Positions 32,665 to 41,668 are shown, counted from the first letter of the stretch. The stretch is 59,958 nucleotides of DNA from Mucilaginibacter arboris (GCF_009754915.1 NZ_WPIK01000019.1:1-59958); one strand, 5' to 3'. Translations and numbers: made by a program. The notes: generated by a model from the sequence alone, not told the origin.

Positions 32665-33048
32665 AACAATTGTTTTGTTTATCTATCTATACGTAACCAG
32701 TGCTGCTATAGTTATTATTATTTTCATTTTTTTTTAAAATAAAAAATGGTGGAAAATAGCCTGGCATTAGCCGGGGTTTGCAGTAGTGTTGTTTACTAAA
32801 GCAGCACAAGCAACAGCATAAAAAGGGGGGGAGGCAACTTTATAACAAATTAATTGGCCTGATGCCCTAAAACCAGGCAAGATTTTTATCTTTGCTAAGC
32901 TGAAACAGGTACTTTTTAAACAGTGTACCACCCGGCAACTGATTAACAATTATGATAATATTTTTAATAAGGGAAATTAATTTAGCGGCAAAGTGCTTTT
33001 TCAACCCGGAAAATAGCGACAATTTATTTAACCTTACTAATTGCAGCT
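32665..33048. other. Gene-free region upstream of pyrE
   Basis: 384 bp without a convincing gene: an AT-rich stretch, a C/G-poor run near 32710-32750, and a short GGGGGGG run at 32824-32830. It holds the divergent promoters of the small minus-strand gene and pyrE. A 60-codon minus-strand open frame (32767-32949) has no protein-like features. Confidence 0.4.
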
Positions 33049-33690
33049 ATGTTTCATAAATTAGAAGTTGAACAGCAGGTTGCAGAATTTTTATTACAGA
33101 TAAAAGCGATTAAACTACAGCCCGACAAACCTTTTACCTGGGCGTCTGGATGGCAATCGCCTATTTATTGCGATAACCGTTTAACACTTTCCCATCCAAC
33201 CATCCGTACTTACATCCGCCAGCAAATGGTTGCCATGATTCAGGAAGAATTTGGTGCTGTGAGTTGTATTGCAGGTGTAGCAACCGCCGGAATACCCCAA
33301 GGGGTTTTGGTGGCGCAGGAATTGGGGATGCCTTTTTTATACGTACGGGCCAAACCAAAAGAGCACGGGACCGGAAACTTGGTAGAAGGAGAGTTGCACC
33401 GCGGCCAGCGAATTGTAGTAGTGGAAGATTTAATTTCTACCGGTAAAAGCAGCTTGCAGGCTGTAGAAGCCTTGCGTGCAGCAGGCGGAGATGTTGCCGG
33501 TTTAGCAGCTATTTTTACCTACGGTTTGGATGAAGCAACCGAAAATTTTAAAAATGCCCGTTGCCGTTTTGCTACTTTATCAAATTATGCGGCTTTAATT
33601 AAGTATGCAGCGAATCATCAATACGTAAACGATAATCAGATTGAAGTGTTACAGCAATGGCGCACTAATCCGTCTGAGTGGGGGAAGTAG
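33049..33690 (+). CDS. pyrE: Orotate phosphoribosyltransferase
   Basis: 213 aa, full length. Type I PRTase with the PRPP-binding motif VVVEDLISTGKS, the substrate-side KPFTWASGWQSPIYCDNR near the N terminus and the flexible-loop RAKPKEHGTGN. It converts orotate and PRPP to OMP in pyrimidine synthesis. It is followed 24 nt later by an SRPBCC protein gene, often the case in Bacteroidota. Confidence 0.96.
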   Translation: MFHKLEVEQQVAEFLLQIKAIKLQPDKPFTWASGWQSPIYCDNRLTLSHPTIRTYIRQQMVAMIQEEFGAVSCIAGVATAGIPQGVLVAQELGMPFLYVRAKPKEHGTGNLVEGELHRGQRIVVVEDLISTGKSSLQAVEALRAAGGDVAGLAAIFTYGLDEATENFKNARCRFATLSNYAALIKYAANHQYVNDNQIEVLQQWRTNPSEWGK

Positions 33691-33714
33691 TTATTTGAGT
33701 TTAATTTTTTTGTT

Positions 33715-34110
33715 ATGACTGTTATTGAAAGTAAAGTTACCATTAATGCACCTGCTGCATCGGTTTATAATTTTTTAGCTGATCTGAATAATCATCATCA
33801 GTTAATGCCCGAAAACGTGGTGGGGTGGACAGCCACAAAAGATGAAGCCCGTTTTAATATCCAAAATATGGCCAAGCTTGTTCTACAGGTTAGCAACCGT
33901 AACCCAAACGAAATTTTGATTAATGCAGTAGAAGCGCCACCTTTTCCGCTTGAACTAAAATGGCAGATAAAAGAAGCAGGTACGCAAACGCAGGTTTTCT
34001 ACACCATTTCTGCTGATATGAATATGATGATGAAAATGCTGGCAAGTGGCCAGTTACAAAAATTGGCCGATTTTGAAACCCAAAGGTTGAAGGAGCTGGT
34101 TACGAAGTAA
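33715..34110 (+). CDS. SRPBCC-fold (polyketide cyclase/START-like) protein
   Basis: 131 aa. MTVIESKVTINAPAASVYNFLADLNNHHQLMP... with a long C-terminal helix (MMKMLASGQLQKLADFETQRLKELV), the typical helix-grip pattern of SRPBCC proteins. It probably binds a hydrophobic ligand. Ligand and role unknown; adjacency to pyrE suggests cotranscription. Confidence 0.8.
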   Translation: MTVIESKVTINAPAASVYNFLADLNNHHQLMPENVVGWTATKDEARFNIQNMAKLVLQVSNRNPNEILINAVEAPPFPLELKWQIKEAGTQTQVFYTISADMNMMMKMLASGQLQKLADFETQRLKELVTK

Positions 34111-34122
34111 GCTTTCGTTAGC

Positions 34123-34148
34123 AATGCTTCTTTTACCACATAAAAATC
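34123..34148 (+). repeat. Short interspersed repeat
   Basis: AATGCTTCTTTTACCACA followed by TAAAAATC, 12 nt after the SRPBCC gene. Confidence 0.8.
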
Positions 34149-34229
34149 TACATCTTCAAAATTTCTTCTTGTAAAAACAATGTAAGTTTTCTTCACAAAA
34201 CCCTTCATAAAGCTTGTGCTGCGTATATT

Positions 34230-34253
34230 GTTTACAATCGTAAATTTGTAAAC
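34230..34253. promoter_or_regulatory. msrA promoter with overlapping 8-bp inverted repeat
   Basis: TAAATTTG (TAnnTTTG, 34241-34248) lies 7 nt before the msrA ATG. It is enclosed by GTTTACAA (34230-34237) and TTGTAAAC (34246-34253), an exact inverted repeat that could be an operator. Confidence 0.5.
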
Positions 34254-34254
34254 T

Positions 34255-34935
34255 ATGAAAATCCACATCAAAATTTATAACCTTATTTTTGGCGCATTGC
34301 TTTTTGCTTCCTGCGGACAAGCTTCTTCCAATACTTTAACAACTACCGAAGAACCCGGAAAAGATGAAGGTGTACGCAAAATAAACTTAACTGCGCCAAA
34401 AGGGAAAGCAATTGCCGCTTTTGCCGAAGGTTGTTTCTGGTGCTCGGAAGAGATTTTTGAAGATGTAGCAGGCGTAGATTCTGTAATATCAGGTTATTCC
34501 GGCGGTCATACGCAAAACCCAACTTATGAAAAAGTAAGCACCGGAACTACAGGTTATGCCGAATCTGTGTTGGTTTATTATGACCCTAAAAAAGTTTCTT
34601 ATCCCGAATTATTAAAAGTTTTTTATGCTTCGCACGATGCTACAACGAAAGATAAACAAGGGCCGGATGAAGGCACGCAATATCGTTCTGTTGTTTTCTA
34701 TGCAAGTGCGTCAGAAAAAGCAATGGCAGAAACGGCTAAAACCGACGCACTAAAATCAGGTATGTTCCAACGCGCCATTGTTACGCAAATTGTTCCTTTA
34801 ACCGCTTTTTATCGTGCGGAGGAATACCATCAGAATTACGCGAAACACAACAAGGATAATCCTTACATCCAGAATGTATCCGAACAACGTTTCGAACAGT
34901 TTAAAAAAACGTACAAAGGCAAGTTAAAACCTTAA
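34255..34935 (+). CDS. msrA: Peptide-methionine (S)-S-oxide reductase MsrA, lipoprotein
   Basis: 226 aa. A lipoprotein-type signal (LIFGALLFASCGQASS) puts it in the cell envelope. The MsrA domain starts near residue 50, with the catalytic motif GCFWC (nucleophile C60), then ISGYSGGHTQNPTYEKVSTGTTGYAE and YRSVVFY. It reduces methionine-S-sulfoxide in oxidised envelope proteins. No MsrB domain is fused. The thioesterase gene starts 2 nt after its stop, so both are cotranscribed. Confidence 0.93.
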   Translation: MKIHIKIYNLIFGALLFASCGQASSNTLTTTEEPGKDEGVRKINLTAPKGKAIAAFAEGCFWCSEEIFEDVAGVDSVISGYSGGHTQNPTYEKVSTGTTGYAESVLVYYDPKKVSYPELLKVFYASHDATTKDKQGPDEGTQYRSVVFYASASEKAMAETAKTDALKSGMFQRAIVTQIVPLTAFYRAEEYHQNYAKHNKDNPYIQNVSEQRFEQFKKTYKGKLKP

Positions 34936-34936
34936 C

Positions 34937-35329
34937 ATGAATTTTCATACCAGAAAATGGGTAAAGCCGGAAGACCTGAACCCAAACGGTACTTTGTTTG
35001 GAGGCAGTTTATTGATGTGGATTGATGAAGAAGCAGCAATTTATGCTATTTGCCAATTAGATAATCCGCATGTGGTTACTAAATTCATGTCTGAAATTAA
35101 CTTTGTAAGTTCTGCCCGGCAAGGCGATATTATTGAATTGGGAATGGTGGCCACTAATTTTGGCCGTACTTCAATTACCCTGCATTGCGAGGTGCGGAAT
35201 AAAGTTACGCGCAAAAGCATTTTGACCATTGATAAAATTGTTTTTGTAAATGTTGACCATGATGGAAACCCGTTCCCTCATGGTAAAACCCACATTACCA
35301 GTTCAGACGAAAAGTTTAAGAATCAGTAA
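34937..35329 (+). CDS. Acyl-CoA thioesterase, hotdog fold
   Basis: 130 aa. The YciA/BFIT-like pattern NPNGTLFGGSLLMWIDEEAAIYA, with the catalytic acidic pair in DEEA, then FMSEINFVSSARQGDIIELG. It hydrolyses acyl-CoA esters in the cytosol; chain-length preference is unknown. Second gene after msrA. Confidence 0.85.
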   Translation: MNFHTRKWVKPEDLNPNGTLFGGSLLMWIDEEAAIYAICQLDNPHVVTKFMSEINFVSSARQGDIIELGMVATNFGRTSITLHCEVRNKVTRKSILTIDKIVFVNVDHDGNPFPHGKTHITSSDEKFKNQ

Positions 35330-35337
35330 CATTAGCA

Positions 35338-35371
35338 CCATACTGTTTTTATGCCGGTAAAAACAGTATGG
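35338..35371. repeat. Perfectly palindromic double copy of the short repeat
   Basis: Two 14-bp arms CCATACTGTTTTTA / TAAAAACAGTATGG around TGCCGG. It lies 9 nt after the thioesterase stop and could fold into a strong hairpin. This is the cleanest palindromic form of the ACAG variant in the window. Confidence 0.85.
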
Positions 35372-35423
35372 ATTTCCTGAAACATAATATCGGCACGTAG
35401 GTTAACCACACAACCTTTAAATT

Positions 35424-36401
35424 ATGCTATCTGCACATCCCATTCAAAAAATTGTTATTTTTCGCGCCTTGCAATTAGGCGATATGCTATGTTCTGTTCC
35501 TGCTTTCCGCGCTTTGCGTACGGCTTATCCTGATGCACATATTACTTTAGTTGGTTTGCCCTGGGCCGAAAGTTTGATAGACCGTTTTCCGGAATATTTT
35601 AATGCTTTTATTGCTTTTCCGGGTTATCCCGGTTTACCGGAACAGGAAGTAAACCCTGAAAAAATAATTTCTTTTTTGCAGGAAATGCAGCATGAAAAAT
35701 TTGATCTGGCTTTACAAATGCAGGGAAACGGTTCCATTGTAAATCCAATGGTGGAGTTGTTTGGCGCTTTTTATACTGCCGGTTTTTACCGGGAAGAAGA
35801 TTTTCGCCCAAGTTCGTTATATTTAAAATATCCCGAAGGCATCCATGAAATCCACCGGCATTTATTGCTGATGAACCATTTAGGTATTCCCTCTGTTGGG
35901 CAGGAACTGGAGTTTCCGCTTAACAGTTATGATTATGATGCCTTTGATCAGTTAAACTTACAAATCATTCCGCAAAAGTATATTTGTATCCATCCGGGTT
36001 CACGCAGTGTTGCCCGCCAATGGCCGCCTGCTTATTTTGCTGCTTTGGCTGATTATTGCCAGGAGCAGGGATTTGATGTAGTGATAACCGGAACAAAAGA
36101 TGAAGAGCATTTAGCGGCAGAAGTAATGCAAAACATGAAACATGAAGCTTATAATATGGCCGGTAAAACTACTTTAGGTGCTCTTGCAGTAATGATTAAA
36201 AATTCTTATGCCCTGATTGCAAATTGTACAGGCGTATCGCACATTGCTGCAGCTTATGGTACGCCAAGTATCATCATCAGTTTGCATGGCGAGCCGGAAA
36301 GATGGTCGCCATTAAACCAGATGAAACATCGGACTATTGACTGGACCAGGACACCAAATTTTAATTTGGTAAGGGAACAATTAACAGAAGTAGTGCTTTA
36401 G
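35424..36401 (+). CDS. Glycosyltransferase family 9 (heptosyltransferase-like)
   Basis: 325 aa. GT9 pattern: KIVIFRALQLGDMLCSVPAFRALRTAYPDAHITLVGLPWAESL near the N terminus, the C-terminal donor-site block YICIHPGSRSVARQWPP, and ANCTGVSHIAAAYGTPSI. It probably adds a heptose or other sugar to lipopolysaccharide core or an LPS-like lipid at the inner membrane. Solitary; no LPS cluster nearby. Confidence 0.88.
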   Translation: MLSAHPIQKIVIFRALQLGDMLCSVPAFRALRTAYPDAHITLVGLPWAESLIDRFPEYFNAFIAFPGYPGLPEQEVNPEKIISFLQEMQHEKFDLALQMQGNGSIVNPMVELFGAFYTAGFYREEDFRPSSLYLKYPEGIHEIHRHLLLMNHLGIPSVGQELEFPLNSYDYDAFDQLNLQIIPQKYICIHPGSRSVARQWPPAYFAALADYCQEQGFDVVITGTKDEEHLAAEVMQNMKHEAYNMAGKTTLGALAVMIKNSYALIANCTGVSHIAAAYGTPSIIISLHGEPERWSPLNQMKHRTIDWTRTPNFNLVREQLTEVVL

Positions 36402-36455
36402 TAAAATACCGGATAGTTACGGATTTTGGACTAATCAATACAATTTAATTTTAAC

Positions 36456-36497
36456 CAAAAGGGGCTGCTTATAATAAGCAGCCCCTTTTGGTTTAAT
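36456..36497. terminator. Strong bidirectional terminator
   Basis: AACCAAAAGGGGCTGCTTAT / ATAAGCAGCCCCTTTTGGTT: almost perfect 20-bp stem between the convergent GT9 and Ser/Gly-rich protein genes. Confidence 0.9.
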
Positions 36498-36534
36498 CAG
36501 CTAAAAGCTAAAATTCCACAAATATTTTTTACAA

Positions 36535-36954
36535 TTATTTTCGTGGAGGAGTAGTACTACCAGTGCCAGAGCCTGCTCCGGTACCTGAACCTGAAGTTCC
36601 GGTTGTGTTACTTGTACCGGTTCTTCCTGTGCTTCTGCCAGAACGGGATGTTGAACCAGAACTTGTGCCTGTACCTGAAGTTCCGGTTGTGTTACCTGTT
36701 CCCATGGTTGAACCGGAAGTACCTGAATGAGAGCTTCCACTCTTCATCGTACTTTTGCCTGATTTACTTGTACCAGAACTTTTTCTGTGCGTTCTGCCAG
36801 ACTGCGTTCCGCTTGAGTTGCTACCGGTACCCATTGTTGTACCAGAACCCGTTGATCCAGAACCTGTTGAACCAGTTTGGGTTGTCTGTGCCGATGCACT
36901 TTGAAATACCCACATAAACATTGCTAACATCATTGCCACACTTACCTTTTTCAT
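36535..36954 (-). CDS. Secreted Ser/Thr/Gly-rich low-complexity protein
   Basis: 139 aa. Signal peptide MKKVSVAMMLAMFMWVFQSASAQ, then a mature chain built almost only of G, S and T with scattered K/R (GSTGSGSTGSG, TMGTGN, TGTSGTGT) ending PPRK. No domain. Likely a disordered surface or matrix protein. Repetitive DNA makes other frames open too; this frame is chosen for its signal peptide. Confidence 0.65.
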   Translation of the reverse strand: MKKVSVAMMLAMFMWVFQSASAQTTQTGSTGSGSTGSGTTMGTGSNSSGTQSGRTHRKSSGTSKSGKSTMKSGSSHSGTSGSTMGTGNTTGTSGTGTSSGSTSRSGRSTGRTGTSNTTGTSGSGTGAGSGTGSTTPPRK

Positions 36955-37061
36955 AAGAAATAATTTTATTGGTTTAATATGAATATAAACATTGCAAGTT
37001 GATTTCAGTTTTTAATTATTTTTCCTAATAATAGAATTATTAAACCTTTGCAGGTTTTGTT

Positions 37062-37991
37062 TTATAATTTTACGCCTCTCAAAAATTCTTCTACGTTCAT
37101 CCTTTTTTTGCCTTCCAGTTGTACTTCTTTTACCAGGATAAAACCATCGGTACAGGCAAATTTTAAAAAGGTTTTATGGTCTGTAAGAAAGCCGCCAGCA
37201 GATATTGCAGTTTCGGTAATTTGTTTTTCGGCCTTGTATATTTTAAATATTTTATCATTTAAATGGGTAAAAGCAGTTGGGTATGGGCTTAAACCTCTGA
37301 TGAAATTATAAACCTTTTCAACCGGTTGTATCCAATTGACCAGGCAATCATCCTTAAAAATTTTAGGTGCATGTTTTAATGCAGGAGAAGTTTCCTCAAC
37401 CTGTATTAATTCGCTTTGGGGCACTTCTTTAAAGTTATTGTCAGCTATAACCTGTACTGTTTTTACCAGTAAATCTGCACCAATTTTCATCAGCTTATCA
37501 TGTACATCGCCGGCTGTATCTGTTTCTAAAATGCTTGTTTTGTCTGTTAAAATAATATCTCCGGTATCAATTTCGTGTTTCAGAAAAAAGGTGCTTACTC
37601 CGGTTTGGTGTTCTCCGTTAATTATAGCCCAGTTAATTGGCGCGGCACCACGATAATCAGGCAGAAGCGAAGCATGCAGGTTTATGGTTCCTTTTGGCGG
37701 CATACTCCACACAACTTCCGGCAGCATCCGGAAAGCAACCACAACCTGTAAATCTGCCTGCAGCTTTTGCAGTTCCAGCAAAAAATCTGTGTTCTTTAAT
37801 TTTTCAGGCTGAAGCACTTTTAAATTATTTTGTACCGCATATTGTTTTACGCTTGATTGTGAAACCTGCTGGCCTCGTCCTGCCGGTTTATCAGGCGCAG
37901 TAACCACTGCTACTACATCCATTCCGGCTTTTATTAAAGCATCCAGCGAAGCAACTGCAAACTCGGGCGTGCCCATAAAAACGATCTTCAT
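37062..37991 (-). CDS. fmt: Methionyl-tRNA formyltransferase
   Basis: 309 aa, full length. Formyltransferase domain with FMGTPEFAVASLDAL, the folate-site block NLHASLLPDYRGAAPINWAIINGEHQTGVS, and a C-terminal tRNA-binding domain from about residue 205. It formylates initiator Met-tRNA. It lies 8 nt after namZ on the same strand, so it is probably cotranscribed with it. Confidence 0.95.
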   Translation of the reverse strand: MKIVFMGTPEFAVASLDALIKAGMDVVAVVTAPDKPAGRGQQVSQSSVKQYAVQNNLKVLQPEKLKNTDFLLELQKLQADLQVVVAFRMLPEVVWSMPPKGTINLHASLLPDYRGAAPINWAIINGEHQTGVSTFFLKHEIDTGDIILTDKTSILETDTAGDVHDKLMKIGADLLVKTVQVIADNNFKEVPQSELIQVEETSPALKHAPKIFKDDCLVNWIQPVEKVYNFIRGLSPYPTAFTHLNDKIFKIYKAEKQITETAISAGGFLTDHKTFLKFACTDGFILVKEVQLEGKKRMNVEEFLRGVKL

Positions 37992-37999
37992 AACTAATT

Positions 38000-39205
38000 T
38001 TATTTATACAATACGTATTTCTGTCGCATTGCTTTATAACGGCTTAATTCTGGTTCCCAGCTTTGGCGGATTTCTTTTTCACTTTTGCCTGCCATAATTT
38101 GTTCCTTAAAAAGAGTAGTCCCGGCAAGCTTATCAATGTTTCCCATCTGTTTACTTTGCGACATATCAAAGAATTTTTCTTTATACGGATAGGCTTTATA
38201 TAATTCCATCATCCATTTTAAATTGATCTGCCCGCTTTTATGCAGTTTTACTGTATTGTAATTCCTCAAATCCAATCCGTAACAAACCTCATTCTGATGC
38301 AACGGTGTTTCAGATTTTCCTGGAATGCTTACCGGTGTAAAAGAAAACGGATAAATCCCTTTCAAATCCGGGCTGCCTAAAACCGTAAAAGGCATGTAAG
38401 TACCGCGGCCCTGGCTAATTGTTGTACCTTCAAACAAACATAATGACGGATAAAGTAAAACCGATTGCTGCGTATTGAGATTTGGGGAAGGATTTACAGG
38501 CAAAACGTAATCCAGGTCATGCATGTAATTTTTTACAGGTATTACTTTGATTTTGCACTGCATTTTATCCGGAAGCCAACCTTCGCCATTAACCATTTGC
38601 GCAAATTCGCCAATCGTCATTCCGTGTGTAATTGGAACCGGAAACCTGCCAATTCCAGATTTTAACTTCATATCCAAAACCGGACCATCAACAAAAGCAT
38701 TTGGGTTTGGCCGGTCCAAAATGATCAATTCTTTTCCGTTCTCGGCACAAGCTTCCATCACATCAGCCAGCGTATTAATGTTTGTGTAGAAGCGACAGCC
38801 AACATCCTGAATATCAAAAATCATGATGTCAATCGCATCCATGTCTTTTTTAGAAGGTTTTCTTTTTTGACCGTAAAGGGAAATAACCGGAATGCCAGTT
38901 TCTGCATCAATCTCATCGGTAACTTTTGCACCGTTACTGGCGTTGCCGCGAAAGCCATGTTCCGGGCCGAAAATTTCTTTTATACGGATGCCCAGTTTCA
39001 GCAAACTGTCTACACTTGGGACCAACCTTGTTCCAATTACAGAAGTTTGATTGATCACCATTCCCACATTTTTCCCTTTTAAAAGCGGTACGTACAATTC
39101 TGTTTGATCGGCACCGGTTTGTATAGTTGGATTTTGTGCACAACAAAAATTAGCCTGTAAAAGAAGCATGCCAACAACCAGAAAAAGTAGCTTTCTGTTT
39201 CTCAT
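38000..39205 (-). CDS. DUF1343 / NamZ-type exo-beta-N-acetylmuramidase, secreted
   Basis: 401 aa from the ATG at 39205 (MRNRKLLFLVVGMLLLQANFCCAQ signal peptide; an earlier TTG gives seven extra residues). Family blocks: GKNVGMVINQTSVIG, IFGPEHGFRGNASNGAKV, IDIMIFDIQDVGCRFYTNINTL, ILDRPNPN, YLPVNPSPNLNTQQSVLLYPSLCLFEGTTISQGRGT. NamZ-type members remove terminal MurNAc in peptidoglycan recycling. Part of the signal-peptide coding sequence (MLLLQANF) is a copy of the short interspersed repeat. Confidence 0.88.
   Translation of the reverse strand: MRNRKLLFLVVGMLLLQANFCCAQNPTIQTGADQTELYVPLLKGKNVGMVINQTSVIGTRLVPSVDSLLKLGIRIKEIFGPEHGFRGNASNGAKVTDEIDAETGIPVISLYGQKRKPSKKDMDAIDIMIFDIQDVGCRFYTNINTLADVMEACAENGKELIILDRPNPNAFVDGPVLDMKLKSGIGRFPVPITHGMTIGEFAQMVNGEGWLPDKMQCKIKVIPVKNYMHDLDYVLPVNPSPNLNTQQSVLLYPSLCLFEGTTISQGRGTYMPFTVLGSPDLKGIYPFSFTPVSIPGKSETPLHQNEVCYGLDLRNYNTVKLHKSGQINLKWMMELYKAYPYKEKFFDMSQSKQMGNIDKLAGTTLFKEQIMAGKSEKEIRQSWEPELSRYKAMRQKYVLYK
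39145..39169 (-). repeat. Short interspersed repeat inside a signal-peptide coding region
   Basis: AAAAATTAGCCTGTAAAAG followed by AAGCAT on the plus strand; on the minus strand it encodes MLLLQANF of the NamZ-like signal peptide. Confidence 0.75.
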
Positions 39206-39238
39206 AAAAATTATTGTTCTATTCATACTTATATCAGT

Positions 39239-39264
39239 AATGCTTCTTTTATCAGGTAAAAATT
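39239..39264 (+). repeat. Short interspersed repeat
   Basis: AATGCTTCTTTTATCAGG followed by TAAAAATT, in the gap between the divergent namZ-like and permease genes. Confidence 0.8.
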
Positions 39265-39387
39265 ATGAAACAGTAACAAATTGAAAACTAAAACTGACCT
39301 CACGGCGTTCTCCGTTTCAGTATCATCAGTATAGTTTCAGCTTAAAACTGCATCTTTGCCAAGATACAAAAAAATCAATATCCGCAG

Positions 39388-40608
39388 TTGAACATAGCTA
39401 CCTTTATAGCAGGCCGCATCTCTTTCCGCAGCAAACGCACTTTCTCTAAAATGATTGTGCGCATTGCCATTACAGGTATCATGCTGGGTTTGGGCGTCAT
39501 GATTTTGAGCTTGGCCATTGTAAAAGGTTTTAAGCAGGAGATCCGGGAAAAAGTAAGAGGTTTTTCGGGAGATATTCAAATTGTTAAGTACGATTTAAAC
39601 GTTTCTTACGAAAATTCCCCTTTTACTGCAGATCCTGCCTTGCTCCGCCAAATCACTACCAATAATGCATTTACGCATCTTTCGGCTTTTGCTACCAAAC
39701 CGGCAATTATCAAAGCAAATGATGCCATTGAAGGCGTGGTTTTAAAAGGCGTTGACCAAACCTACAACTGGTCTTTCTTTAAGAAAAATATGTCTTCCGG
39801 CCGCGTACTTGATTTTAAAGATTCTGTAGAAGCGCAAAAACAGATCATGATCTCGCAGTTTACAGCAGACCGTTTAAAGCTGAAAGTAGGCGACGATTTC
39901 CTGATGTATTTTGTACAGCAACCTTTGCGGAAACGTAAGTTTAAAATTGTCGGTATTTTTAATGTTGGTGTGGAAGAAGTAGATAAAACCTTTGTAATCG
40001 GTTCGCTTTCGCTCATCAGGCGTTTAAACGACTGGAAGCCGAATGAAGTTGGCGGATATGAACTGCAAATCCCTGATTTTAATCACTTAGAGCAATCAGA
40101 AACAGCATTAAACAATTTTTTGCCGATAGAACTAAAATCATTTACCGTAGAACAATTCTACCCGACTATTTTTGAATGGCTGAGCCTGCTCGATATAAAT
40201 ACGCAAGTTATTTTAGTCTTAATGCTGATTGTTGCAGTAATCAACATGATCTCTGCCTTGCTGATCATGATCCTGGAACGGACCAACATGATCGGAATAC
40301 TTAAAGCAATGGGCGCCAACAACTGGAGCATCCAGCAAATGTTCCTGCTCAATGCACTTTATTTAATTGGTGCCGGCCTGGTATTAGGCAATCTATTTGG
40401 GGTTGGAATAAGCTATTTTCAAAACTACACACACTTTTTCAAGCTCGACCAGGCTTCGTATTACATGAATTTTGTGCCGATCCAACTCCATTTAATGGAT
40501 GTATTGCTGCTTAACATCGGCACATTGGTAGTTTGTGTTTTGGTACTTCTGATACCTTCCATGCTGGTAAGTTCTATTTCGCCGGTTAAAGCAATCCGGT
40601 TTAAATAA
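39388..40608 (+). CDS. FtsX/LolE-type ABC transporter permease
   Basis: 406 aa. One N-terminal transmembrane helix (IVRIAITGIMLGLGVMILSLAIVKGFKQEI), a ~230-residue periplasmic MacB-like domain, then three C-terminal helices with the FtsX pattern (MLIVAVINMISALLIMILERTNMIGILKAMGANNWSIQQMFLLNALYLIGAG). Resembles LolC/E lipoprotein-releasing permeases. Starts at TTG (39388), since no ATG is near the conserved N terminus. No ATPase gene is adjacent. Confidence 0.85.
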   Translation: MNIATFIAGRISFRSKRTFSKMIVRIAITGIMLGLGVMILSLAIVKGFKQEIREKVRGFSGDIQIVKYDLNVSYENSPFTADPALLRQITTNNAFTHLSAFATKPAIIKANDAIEGVVLKGVDQTYNWSFFKKNMSSGRVLDFKDSVEAQKQIMISQFTADRLKLKVGDDFLMYFVQQPLRKRKFKIVGIFNVGVEEVDKTFVIGSLSLIRRLNDWKPNEVGGYELQIPDFNHLEQSETALNNFLPIELKSFTVEQFYPTIFEWLSLLDINTQVILVLMLIVAVINMISALLIMILERTNMIGILKAMGANNWSIQQMFLLNALYLIGAGLVLGNLFGVGISYFQNYTHFFKLDQASYYMNFVPIQLHLMDVLLLNIGTLVVCVLVLLIPSMLVSSISPVKAIRFK

Positions 40609-40777
40609 GGAGCAAAAATTTGCGGAACTGAAACTTATCAATGCAACTTTTATCAGCATAAAACAGTGAAAATATCAGCAGCAGGTACAAAATAAAAATG
40701 CCTTTGCGATAAAAAATTGATTAGAAATTAAAATGGTCAGGTTTTTGTATTTATTTTGAAAACCAAAATCTACTATT

Positions 40778-41641
40778 ATGGAACAAAAACCAACAGATTT
40801 TTCAGCAGCAGAAAAGCAGGGATCTCAACCGGGAATTGAAGCACAAATGGATCCAAAGCCCGAATATATCAGCGAAAATTATAAAGCCGCGGGCAAACTA
40901 AAAGGTAAAAAAGCATTAATTACAGGTGGCGATAGCGGCATTGGCCGTGCCATTGCCGTTCATTTTGCCCGAGAAGGTGCAGATGTGGCCATTGTTTATC
41001 TGGATGAAGATGTAGACGCAGAAGAAACAAAAAAACTGATCGAGGCAGAAGGCCGCAAAGCGTTGCTGATAAAAGGTGATGTAAGCGATCCGGAAACGAG
41101 TGTAAAAGCTGTACAGCAAACCGTTGATGCTTTTGGCAGATTAAATATTCTGGTAAATAATGCGGCACAGCAATATCCGCAAAAAGACCTTTCAGGCATC
41201 AGCAACGAGCAATTAGAAAAAACGTTTAAAACCAACATCTTCGCTCATTTTTACTTCGCAAAAGAAGCATTGAAACATTTGCAGGAAGGCGATTGCATCA
41301 TCAATACTACTTCGGTTACAGCTTACCGTTCTTCGCCAACCCTGCTGGATTATTCTTCCACAAAAGGTGCCATCACAGCTTTTACACGTTCGTTGGGAAC
41401 AAATTTGGCCGAGAAAAAAATACGTGTAAACGGAGTAGCGCCGGGACCAATCTGGACGCCTTTAATTGTTTCCACTTTTGAAGGGGAAAAGATCGAACAA
41501 TTTGGTAAAGAAACGCCGCTTGGCCGTGCTGGCCAGCCATCAGAAGTTGCACCTGCTTATGTTTTTTTAGCTTCGCAGGATGCTTCTTACATCACCGGAC
41601 AAATTATTCATGTTAACGGTGGCGAAGTGGTAAACGCTTAA
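40778..41641 (+). CDS. Short-chain dehydrogenase (YhdF/general-stress type)
   Basis: 287 aa. An N-terminal extension (KQGSQPGIEAQMDPKPEYISENYKAAGKLKGK) typical of YdaD/YhdF-like general-stress SDRs precedes the NAD(P) motif TGGDSGIGRAIA. Further motifs: NNAA, the catalytic serine in TTSVTAY, YSSTKGA (Y-x3-K), and the C-terminal GEVVNA. Cytosolic; substrate unknown. Monocistronic with a downstream terminator. Confidence 0.9.
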   Translation: MEQKPTDFSAAEKQGSQPGIEAQMDPKPEYISENYKAAGKLKGKKALITGGDSGIGRAIAVHFAREGADVAIVYLDEDVDAEETKKLIEAEGRKALLIKGDVSDPETSVKAVQQTVDAFGRLNILVNNAAQQYPQKDLSGISNEQLEKTFKTNIFAHFYFAKEALKHLQEGDCIINTTSVTAYRSSPTLLDYSSTKGAITAFTRSLGTNLAEKKIRVNGVAPGPIWTPLIVSTFEGEKIEQFGKETPLGRAGQPSEVAPAYVFLASQDASYITGQIIHVNGGEVVNA

Positions 41642-41668
41642 ATCAATAAAGTTTTATAAATAAACACA

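Noticed and set aside
37120-37145. Repeat-like sequence in fmt (ACTTCTTTTACCAGGATAAAA)
   Set aside because: Encodes ordinary conserved protein sequence (FILVKEV) and lacks the GATGC end.
41250-41272. Short-repeat-like sequence in the SDR gene (TTCGCAAAAGAAGCATTG)
   Set aside because: Encodes the conserved YFAKEAL helix of the dehydrogenase; resemblance is explained by protein conservation.
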